Part shown: piece by piece, positions 1 through 7,131 of the stretch
Position numbering within the stretch: position 1 is the first letter of the stretch
How the letters are laid out: every line of letters starts with the position of its first letter
From: G965215145 sp965215145
GTDB lineage: Bacteria; Bacteroidota; Rhodothermia; Rhodothermales; JANQRZ01
Assembly: GCA_965215145.1 (NCBI GenBank)
Contig: OZ244038.1
Coordinates: forward strand, 1,054,001 to 1,118,000
Length of the DNA: 64,000 nucleotides
Direction: 5' to 3'
Notes under the pieces: generated by a model
Told to the model about the DNA's origin: nothing
What the model saw: the letters and a program-made list of their open reading frames with translations, nothing else
Databases searched by the model: none
Program-made: the position numbers and the translations under genes

Positions 1-1055
<1,055 letters not shown>

Positions 1056-1084
1056 CGCGAAGTTCTGTAGGACGTCTGCTACCT

Positions 1085-1739
1085 ATGCTCTCCCGATCCC
1101 TCCCGCTCCTCCTAGCGCTCTTGGCTGCGGAGTGTGCTATTGCCCAGCGGCCCCAGCACTGCGGACCCGACTCCGTAGTTGCAACTCAGACGTACTCCAG
1201 GGTCGCCGTCCTCCTCTTCGACTATCAAACTAGCGCGTTCGACGGAGGGCACATCCTCCGTCTCCCGCTCCCGAGGCGACCTCGTGTGACTGGCCTCCGA
1301 TACCAACTCCCCTTTATCGGGCTGTACAACTCCCCCAGCGACTTCGGGAGCATCACCTTCCGTCACGCTGTCACCGCGGACACCGTGTTCGATGCGACGA
1401 TTTGGTGGAATGGCCGGGGTGCTATCCGCTTCCCGGAATCGTTCGTAGCGGGCGATGCCCTCACGGAGGGGTCGGAACCGCTGCTTGAACCGGTAAACGT
1501 TACTCTGCTCGGGGGTTCCTCAGGGGTCGCTGAATCAACTTTGGAGATGGGGAGCAGAGCAAGCGTTAGACGCGGCGCGGAATCTTGGATCCATCCACGG
1601 CTTTGCTGGGAGACGGTACGATGCAGGGGTGTACCTCTATGGGCCGACCGTCGGCATGTTCGACCCGGCGGTGGCTTGTTGGGTTGTGCTCCTACACAGG
1701 ACGGAGGGGGAGGTAGTCTGCCGCCCGCGCTCGCGCTGA
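1085..1739 (+). pseudogene. Hypothetical secreted protein, frameshifted
   Basis: An ATG at 1085 opens a product with a clear signal peptide (MLSRSLPLLLALLAAECAIA, then QRPQ). That frame reads sensibly to about nt 1530 and then turns into Arg/Gly-rich low-quality sequence. In the next frame (+1) protein-like sequence resumes (NQLWRWGAEQALDAARNLGS, later GVYLYGPTVGMFDPAVA) and ends at TGA 1737-1739. The +1 frame has a stop at 1494-1496, so the shift lies between about 1497 and 1545, where G runs occur at 1511-1515 and 1523-1526. Removing one G from either run would join the halves into about 217 residues. No family recognised. G+C is visibly lower than in prfA. It is either a real pseudogene or a sequence error. 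Confidence 0.6.
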
Positions 1740-1863
1740 GCGTTCGGAGTAGGGAAATATCGCGAAGTGCGCTACTTCAGGGTGAGACACGCAGAAGACA
1801 CCGGATAACCGCAGTTCACGGCTTCCTCCCACGGCGCACGCCGAACCCCGCACGCCGAACGCG

Positions 1864-1871
1864 TAGCTTTG
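1864..1871 (+). promoter_or_regulatory. Putative -7 element of the rpsF operon
   Basis: TAGCTTTG is an exact match to the Bacteroidota -7 consensus TAnnTTTG, 87 nt upstream of the rpsF start. No convincing -33 TTG is seen at the expected spacing. Confidence 0.45.
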
Positions 1872-1958
1872 GGGCTGCCCTGCCTGCGGGAGCGGAGCCG
1901 CGGGAGCGGAGCCACCGCCCGCCGTAGGCATACGCCCACCGTATCCCACAGGGAACCC

Positions 1959-2354
1959 ATGCCTGAGCAGAACCGCCCCACGTACGAGCTGATCTACGTG
2001 GTCAACACCGTCCTCAACGACGAGCAGGTCGAGGACATCGTCGCCCGCGTGACCGCCTTCATCCGCGAGAGCGGCGGCGACATCGTCGAGGAGGAGCAGT
2101 GGGGGAACCGGCGCTTCGCCTACCCCATCGAGAAGAAGCGGAACGGGTACTACGCCCTCGTCTACTTCCGCGCGGACCCCGGCCTCATCGCCAAGCTCGA
2201 CCGCGCGCTCCGGATCAACGACGACATCCTCCGCCACCTCGTCCTCCGCTACGACGCGAAGATGCTCCGCCACTACGAGAAGCGGAAGCAGGAGGCCGCC
2301 AAGACGGCCGCCGCAGCGGCAGCCGAGGAGGCCGCCGCGCCCGCCGAGGCGTAA
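1959..2354 (+). CDS. rpsF: 30S ribosomal protein S6 (bS6)
   Basis: Small-subunit protein that binds 16S rRNA as a dimer with S18. The 131-residue product begins MPEQNRPTYELIYVVNTVL; the family hallmark YELIYVV sits near the N-terminus, followed by WGNRRFAYPIEKKRNGYY. The tail is Ala-rich (AAAAAAEEAAAP). The ATG at 1959 is chosen because upstream codons of the open frame encode Arg/Pro-rich non-conserved sequence. It is followed 47 nt later by rpsR and then rplI, the classical S6-S18-L9 order, here without the priB/ssb gene found in some phyla. Confidence 0.96.
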   Translation: MPEQNRPTYELIYVVNTVLNDEQVEDIVARVTAFIRESGGDIVEEEQWGNRRFAYPIEKKRNGYYALVYFRADPGLIAKLDRALRINDDILRHLVLRYDAKMLRHYEKRKQEAAKTAAAAAAEEAAAPAEA

Positions 2355-2401
2355 CTCGCCTCGCTCCCGTCCCCCCGCTCTCGTAAACGCATCGACCTAT
2401 C

Positions 2402-2773
2402 ATGGCTGACAACGACCAGCAGACCACCGCCACCCCGAAGCCCGACGGCGCCCAAGCCTCCCCGCAGAATGGCGCCGCGCAGGGCCAGCAGCAGAACCAG
2501 CAGAACCAAGCCCCCGCCAGCAAGCCCATCGAGCGCACGGCCGTCCCCGTCGCCGCGCGCCGCCGGCCGACGTGCCCCTTCAAGGCCGCCGGCGTCGAGT
2601 ACATCGACTACAAGGACGTCGAGACGCTGAAGCCTTACGTCAACGAGCAGGGCAAGATGCTGCCCCGCCGCATCACCGGCGTCTCGGCCAAGTTCCAGCG
2701 GCAGCTCACCGTCGCCATCAAGCGCGCCCGCCACATGGCGCTGCTCCCGTTCATCGCCGAAAACGTGAAGTGA
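2402..2773 (+). CDS. rpsR: 30S ribosomal protein S18 (bS18) with long N-terminal extension
   Basis: S18 binds S6 on the platform of the small subunit. The conserved core starts around residue 57 (RRPTCPFKAAGVEYIDYKDV) and includes LPRRITGVSAKFQRQLTVAI and RARHMALLPF. At 123 residues it is longer than the usual 75-90 because of a Gln/Ala/Pro-rich, probably disordered N-terminal extension (QQQNQQNQAPASKP). Such extensions occur in some Bacteroidota S18 proteins. It lies between rpsF and rplI in one operon. Confidence 0.95.
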   Translation: MADNDQQTTATPKPDGAQASPQNGAAQGQQQNQQNQAPASKPIERTAVPVAARRRPTCPFKAAGVEYIDYKDVETLKPYVNEQGKMLPRRITGVSAKFQRQLTVAIKRARHMALLPFIAENVK

Positions 2774-2836
2774 TGAGACGTGTGCGCTGAGCCCCAAGCG
2801 GGCTCATGACCCACGACTCGCAACCCACGACTCATC

Positions 2837-3298
2837 ATGAAAGTCATTCTCACGCAGGACCTCGACACGCTCGGCCAGAAGGGGGAGGTGGTGGACGTTA
2901 AGCCCGGCTATGGGCAGAACTTCCTCATCCCCCGCGGCATGGCCGTCGTCGCCAGCAAGGGCAACGTGAAGCGGTTCGAGGAGGAGACCCGCCAGCAGTC
3001 GTTGAAGCTGGAGGCCGCGCGCAAGGACGCCGAGGCCCTCGCCAAGCGGCTCTCCGAGCTCGAGATCGCCATCCAGAAGCCGGTCGGCGAGGAGGAGCGC
3101 ATCTTCGGGACCGTGACCACGCAGGACGTAGCCGCCGAGCTCGAGCGCCGCGGCGTCGAGGTCGACCGCCGGAAGATCTCGCTGGATCAGGAGATCCGCA
3201 CGCTCGGCGACTACACCGCCTCGATCCGGCTCCACCCGGAGCACACCGCGCAGGTGAAGGTGCAGGTCGTCCCGGAGTCGCTCTCGGAGTCGGTCTGA
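2837..3298 (+). CDS. rplI: 50S ribosomal protein L9 (bL9)
   Basis: Large-subunit protein binding 23S rRNA near the L1 stalk. The 153-residue product begins MKVILTQDLDTLGQKGEVVD with the typical N-domain (VKPGYGQNFLIPRGMAV), a long connecting helix and a C-domain (GRIFGTVT-type IFGTVTTQDVAAEL, then SIRLHPEHTAQVKVQVV). Full length. Last gene of the rpsF-rpsR-rplI operon; the 63-nt gap before it has no strong Shine-Dalgarno sequence. Confidence 0.97.
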   Translation: MKVILTQDLDTLGQKGEVVDVKPGYGQNFLIPRGMAVVASKGNVKRFEEETRQQSLKLEAARKDAEALAKRLSELEIAIQKPVGEEERIFGTVTTQDVAAELERRGVEVDRRKISLDQEIRTLGDYTASIRLHPEHTAQVKVQVVPESLSESV

Positions 3299-3459
3299 CC
3301 GGCGCGGTCACGCTGCCCTCACATCGGGGGAAGCGCTTGATTCCGCACCGCCTCCGACGGTTCTCCCCGCAACACGACGGCGGGGCGCTCGTTCTGGCTG
3401 GGCCTCGCTGCCCGCAGACCGGGCGCCCCGTCGTCCGTTTGCTCGGGTCGGACCGGATG

Positions 3460-3467
3460 TAGATTCC
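3460..3467 (+). promoter_or_regulatory. Putative promoter (-33 TTTG / -7 TAGATTCC) of the dsbD-like gene
   Basis: TAGATTCC lies 18 nt after TTTG (3438-3441), matching Bacteroidota -33/-7 spacing. It ends only 5 nt before the ATG at 3473, so a transcript starting about 7 nt downstream would be leaderless. Confidence 0.45.
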
Positions 3468-3472
3468 TGACT

Positions 3473-5533
3473 ATGCGCCCTGCCGTTGCCCTCGCCACGC
3501 TCGCGGTCGTGCTGCTCGCCGCAGCGCCGGGCGCCCGCGCGCAGCTCGACCCCGTGCGGTGGTCGGCGGCAGCGGAGCCAGCGGTGGCGGAGCCGGGGGG
3601 GCTCGTGATGGTCACGCTCCGCGCCGAGATCGGGGCGGGGTGGCGGCTGTACGCGATGGACTCCGGCGTCGGCCGTCCGCTGAAGCTGCGGTTCGAAGAC
3701 GCGGCGGGGCTAAGCCCCATCGGCCCGGCTGAGCAGGAGCAGCCGCGAGCTGGGTTCGACGAGACGCTGGAGCAGGACTACACCTACTTCTCCGAGGCCG
3801 TCACGCTCTCGCGGGCCTACCGCGTCGCCGAGGCCGCCGAGGCCGGGCCGGCGACGGTGAACGGGGGGGTGACGTACATGGTCTGCAACGACGACGTCTG
3901 CCTCCCCCCGAAGACGGAGCCGTTCTTCGCCTCCGTCCGCATCGAGGCTGCCGAAAAGGCCGCCGCGCCGCCTCCCGCTGTTGAGCGGCCCGCGTCGCCG
4001 CCGATGGCCGTGGAGCCCGATCCAGTCGCCGAGGCTGCGCCGCCAGAGCCGGCCGAGCAGGAACCCGCGGAGGCGTCGGTGCCGGATGACACCCTCGCGC
4101 TGGCCGAGCCGGAGCCCGTCGAGGCAGAGCCTTCCATCGCTGCACCGGTGGACCCGCTGCCGGAGGCGCCGGAGCGGGGGGGGCTGTGGGGCTTCCTGCT
4201 GCTCGCCGTCGGCGCGGGCTTCATCGCGCTGCTGACCCCGTGCGTGTTCCCGATGATCCCGCTCACGGTGTCGTACTTCCTCCACCACACCGGGGACCGG
4301 CGGCAGGCGGCGCGGATGGCCGGGCTCTACGGGCTCTCCATCATCGGGCTCTTCACCGGGCTCGGGGTGCTGATGGCGGCGCTCGTCGGGGCCGCCGGCC
4401 CGCAGCTCATCGCGGCGAACCCGTGGGTGAACCTCTTCATCGGCGCCGTCCTCATCGTGTTCGGGTTCTCGCTGCTCGGGTTCTACGAGATCCGGACGCC
4501 GGCGGTGCTCTCGAACTACACCGACCGGCGGGGCCGCGAGCGGGGCGGCGTGCTCGGGGTGGTGTTCATGGGGCTCACGCTCGTGCTCGTCTCGTTCTCC
4601 TGCACCGTCCCGTTCGTGGGGGGGCTGATGGCGCAGGCCGTCCGCAGCGAGTGGGTCTACCCCGTGATCGGGATGGTCGCGTTCTCGACCGTGTTCGCGC
4701 TGCCGTTCGTGCTGTTCGCGCTGTTTCCGACGGCGCTGACGCGGCTGCCGAAGTCGGGGCCGTGGATGACGGCGCTGAAGGGGATGCTCGGGTTCGTTGA
4801 GATCGCGGCGGCCCTGAAGTTCCTCTCCAACGCCGACCTCGTGTGGGGCCTCGGGGTGCTGCCGCGCCCGCTCGCCATCGCGCTGATGACGACGATCTTC
4901 GCGCTGATGGGGTTCTTCCTCCTCGGCAAGCTCCGCCTCCGCACGCCCGAGACCGAGGCCGGCCTCGACGCGGCGCCCGCGCCCGTCGGCCCGCTCCGGC
5001 TGGCGACGGCCATCGCCGCGTTCGGGCTCGCGCTCTACCTCGTCCCCGGCCTCCTCGGCGCGCCGCTCGGCGGGATCGACGCGTACCTCCCCCCGCGCCA
5101 GGCCACCGACGTCAGCCTGCTCGCCGCCGTGGGCGCGTCGGGCGAGGCGGGGAAGGAGGAGGGGTGGTACCAGAGCCGCGAGGTCGCCTTCGCCGAGGCC
5201 GCCCGCACCGGCCGCCCCGTCCTCATCGACTTCACGGGGTACACCTGCACGAACTGCCGCTACATGGAGGCCAACGTGCTCTCGCGCCCGGCCGTCGCCC
5301 GGCGGATCGAGGGCGGGTTCGTGCCGCTCCAGCTCTGGACCGACGACGGCGAGGAGGGGCCGGCCCTCCAGCGCTACCAGCTCGAGCTGATCGGCAGCCT
5401 CGCGCTGCCGACCTACGCCGTGGTCTCGCCCGAGGGCGGACTGCGGGGGCACATCAGCGGCATCACCAGCGTCGAGGAGTTCGCCGCCTTCCTCGACCGC
5501 CACACCCCCGCCGCCGCGCTGGCGCAGCGGTAG
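3473..5533 (+). CDS. dsbD: DsbD-type thiol:disulfide interchange protein
   Basis: Inner-membrane electron carrier that passes reducing power from cytoplasmic thioredoxin to periplasmic thiol proteins and cytochrome c maturation. The 686-residue product has a signal peptide and an N-terminal periplasmic DsbD-alpha-like domain with the pair C138-NDDV-C143. A Pro/Glu/Ala-rich linker (about 165-230) follows, then eight predicted membrane segments carrying the redox pair C257 (LLTPCVFPMIPL) and C377 (SFSCTVPF). The C-terminal thioredoxin-like domain has C592-TN-C595 (GYTCTNCRYME). All three expected cysteine pairs are present. It stands alone as a transcription unit, with a palindromic hairpin (5573-5600) 40 nt after its stop. 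Confidence 0.93.
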   Translation: MRPAVALATLAVVLLAAAPGARAQLDPVRWSAAAEPAVAEPGGLVMVTLRAEIGAGWRLYAMDSGVGRPLKLRFEDAAGLSPIGPAEQEQPRAGFDETLEQDYTYFSEAVTLSRAYRVAEAAEAGPATVNGGVTYMVCNDDVCLPPKTEPFFASVRIEAAEKAAAPPPAVERPASPPMAVEPDPVAEAAPPEPAEQEPAEASVPDDTLALAEPEPVEAEPSIAAPVDPLPEAPERGGLWGFLLLAVGAGFIALLTPCVFPMIPLTVSYFLHHTGDRRQAARMAGLYGLSIIGLFTGLGVLMAALVGAAGPQLIAANPWVNLFIGAVLIVFGFSLLGFYEIRTPAVLSNYTDRRGRERGGVLGVVFMGLTLVLVSFSCTVPFVGGLMAQAVRSEWVYPVIGMVAFSTVFALPFVLFALFPTALTRLPKSGPWMTALKGMLGFVEIAAALKFLSNADLVWGLGVLPRPLAIALMTTIFALMGFFLLGKLRLRTPETEAGLDAAPAPVGPLRLATAIAAFGLALYLVPGLLGAPLGGIDAYLPPRQATDVSLLAAVGASGEAGKEEGWYQSREVAFAEAARTGRPVLIDFTGYTCTNCRYMEANVLSRPAVARRIEGGFVPLQLWTDDGEEGPALQRYQLELIGSLALPTYAVVSPEGGLRGHISGITSVEEFAAFLDRHTPAAALAQR

Positions 5534-5572
5534 GGGAAGGCTGAGCAGGGCGCCGGCTCATCCCACGCCCCC

Positions 5573-5600
5573 GTGGGGACAGGGCACGCCCTGTCCCTAC
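5573..5600. repeat. Palindromic repeat (GTAGGGGC family), dsbD 3' flank
   Basis: Arms of 13 nt (left 5573-5585, right 5588-5600, one mismatch) around a 2-nt centre. Outer sequence GTGGGGAC/GTCCCTAC, core AGGGC/GCCCT. Nearly the same core recurs at 63212-63239. It could act as a terminator for dsbD. A GTG in its left arm would give the next gene a spurious longer start. Confidence 0.8.
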
Positions 5601-5668
5601 CACGGCTGAGGCACAACGCGCATCACGCCGCGTTCGACCGCCCGCCCCTCTTGCCTGCCTCTCCCCCC

Positions 5669-6394
5669 GTGCTTGCTCCCCCCGCCGACCTCGACGCGCT
5701 GCGCGCGAAGGCGCTGGAGGTCCACCGCCGCCTCTGCGCGGAGTACGACTGCCCCATCCCGTACTTTTCGGAGAAGGACCCCCTCAGCGAGCTCGTCTCG
5801 GCGCTCCTCTCGCACCGCACGAAGAACCGCGACTCCGGGCGGGCCTACGAAAGGCTCCGCGCCCGCTTCCCGACGTGGGAGGCCGTCCGCGACGCGGCGA
5901 CGGCGGAGGTCGAGGCGGCGATCAGCCCATGCACGTGGCCGGAGCAGAAGGCGCCACGCATCCAGGAGATCCTCCGGCTCATCACCGAGGAGGTCGGCGC
6001 GCTGGACCTGGGCTTATTGGAAGAGATGCCGGTGCCCGAGGCGCGGGCGTGGCTAGAAAAACTCCCCGGCGTCGGGCCGAAGACGAGCGCGGCGACGCTG
6101 CTGTTCAGCCGGCTCCGGCGGCCGGCCCTCCCGGTGGACAGCCACCACCACCGCGTCGCGCAGCGGCTCGGGCTGATCCCCAAGAGCATGAGCGTCGGCC
6201 CGTCGCACGACGCGCTGGCGGCGCTGATGCCGGAGGGGTGGGACGCGCAGACGGTCTACGACCACCACGAGGCGCTGATGCTGCACGGCCAGCGGTGCTG
6301 CTTCTGGAAGGACCCCGCCTGCCGCCGCTGCCCCGTCCTCGACATTTGCCCGACGGGGCAGGCCCGCCTCAGGGACCGTGCGCCGGGAGCGTGA
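5669..6394 (+). CDS. nth: Endonuclease III-like HhH-GPD DNA glycosylase/AP lyase
   Basis: Base-excision repair enzyme of the helix-hairpin-helix GPD superfamily. From the GTG at 5669 it is about 241 residues; a TTG at 5651 is an alternative, and the GTG at 5573 is rejected because it lies inside the palindrome. The HhH motif LEKLPGVGPKTSAATLL contains the expected catalytic Lys (K138), and PVDSHHHRVAQRLGL has the catalytic Asp (D157). A complete 4Fe-4S signature ends the protein (CFWKDPACRRCPVLDIC, spacing C-x6-C-x2-C-x5-C). Where classical EndoIII has LLSAQ(T/A)TD, this protein has LLSHRTKN, so it belongs to a divergent subfamily. Its TGA stop (6392-6394) lies inside a palindromic repeat. 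Confidence 0.88.
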   Translation: MLAPPADLDALRAKALEVHRRLCAEYDCPIPYFSEKDPLSELVSALLSHRTKNRDSGRAYERLRARFPTWEAVRDAATAEVEAAISPCTWPEQKAPRIQEILRLITEEVGALDLGLLEEMPVPEARAWLEKLPGVGPKTSAATLLFSRLRRPALPVDSHHHRVAQRLGLIPKSMSVGPSHDALAALMPEGWDAQTVYDHHEALMLHGQRCCFWKDPACRRCPVLDICPTGQARLRDRAPGA

Positions 6395-6410
6395 TTAATC
6401 ACGCCCCTAC
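6383..6410. repeat. Palindromic repeat between convergent genes, carrying both stop codons
   Basis: The core GTGATTAATCAC (6391-6402) is perfectly palindromic and the right shell GCCCCTAC is intact; the left shell is degenerate (CCGGGAGC). The TGA of the upstream plus-strand gene is in the core, and the TAG of the minus-strand DUF1232 gene is the CTA of the right shell. The same core occurs at 36760-36787. Confidence 0.8.
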
Positions 6411-6835
6411 GAGTCCTCTGCGTACCGGGGGCGCTTCGCCTCCCAGGCATCGAAGGCGTCGAGCTCCTTCGAGAACTGCTTCAGGACGTAGGCCACGACC
6501 GCCGCGTCGTCGAGGTAGCCGATGACGGGGATGAAGTCGGGGATGGCGTCGATGGGGGCGACGAAGTAGAGCAGCGCGGCGACTACGCCGACGATGACCC
6601 GCCAGGGGAGGTGCCGGTAGTCGCCACGCGCCCAGGCAGCGGCCATGCGGATCAGCGTCGGGAGGTCGCGGCGGAGCGCGGCCAGCGGGGAGTCGTCGCC
6701 GCCGAGGTCGCGGAGCTTGTCGGTGGCGCGACGGGCGAGGGCGCGGACGCGGCCGGGCTCCTGGGCCTCGCGCTCAGCCTGGCGCCGGAAGCGGAGGAAC
6801 TGCCGGCGTGTGCGGTCGGAGGTGGGGTCGGACAT
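6407..6835 (-). CDS. DUF1232 (YkvA-like) small membrane protein
   Basis: A 142-residue product from the ATG at 6835. The DUF1232 signature is plain in its second half (YFVAPIDAIPDFIPVIGYLD, then DAAVVAYVL) within a hydrophobic hairpin; the N-terminal half is Arg-rich and charged. The function of the family is unknown. A start at 6901 is possible, but the likely promoter octamer (6872-6879) lies downstream of it, which favours 6835. It converges on the endonuclease III gene and shares the palindrome at its 3' end. Confidence 0.85.
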   Translation of the reverse strand: MSDPTSDRTRRQFLRFRRQAEREAQEPGRVRALARRATDKLRDLGGDDSPLAALRRDLPTLIRMAAAWARGDYRHLPWRVIVGVVAALLYFVAPIDAIPDFIPVIGYLDDAAVVAYVLKQFSKELDAFDAWEAKRPRYAEDS

Positions 6836-6871
6836 GGGGACGGGGGACGGAGAACGAACAAGCTGAGCTAG

Positions 6872-6879
6872 GGAAGCTA
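6872..6879 (-). promoter_or_regulatory. Putative -7 element of the DUF1232 gene
   Basis: TAGCTTCC on the minus strand, 36 nt upstream of the ATG at 6835. It has the same octamer as other genes in the window. Confidence 0.4.
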
Positions 6880-6903
6880 CCGACACGTCTACAATGGGCA
6901 CCC

Positions 6904-6930
6904 GTAGGGGCGCATGGCGTGCGCCCTGTC
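6904..6930. repeat. Degenerate palindromic repeat (GTAGGGGC family)
   Basis: Left arm GTAGGGGCGCA and right arm TGCGCCCTGTC around a 5-nt loop, in the divergent region between the DUF1232 gene and the propeller gene. A further half element (GTAGGGGC) begins near 6959. Confidence 0.6.
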
Positions 6931-7029
6931 CGAGGGCTGGCGCCGGCCCGCCCTATGCCGTAGGGGCTGAGCGGAGGGGCCGGCACTCCGCCGTGCCGTG
7001 CCGTGTCGGTGGCGTCGCACCTGGCCGTC

Positions 7030-7056
7030 GCAGGGCGAGGCGTGCCTCGCCCCTAC
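7030..7056. repeat. Palindromic repeat (GTAGGGGC family)
   Basis: Left arm GCAGGGCGAGGC, 2-nt centre, right arm GCCTCGCCCCTAC. It lies in the same divergent region, about 75 nt upstream of the propeller gene. Confidence 0.7.
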
Positions 7057-7090
7057 GAATACCGGGGAGGGCGTCGTTGGTCATAATGCC

Positions 7091-7098
7091 TACCTTCC
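7091..7098 (+). promoter_or_regulatory. Putative -7 element of the propeller gene
   Basis: TACCTTCC, 33 nt upstream of the ATG at 7132. Confidence 0.35.
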
Positions 7099-7131
7099 GG
7101 TGTCGCCGCCGTCCCGAACCGCCCTTACGTC

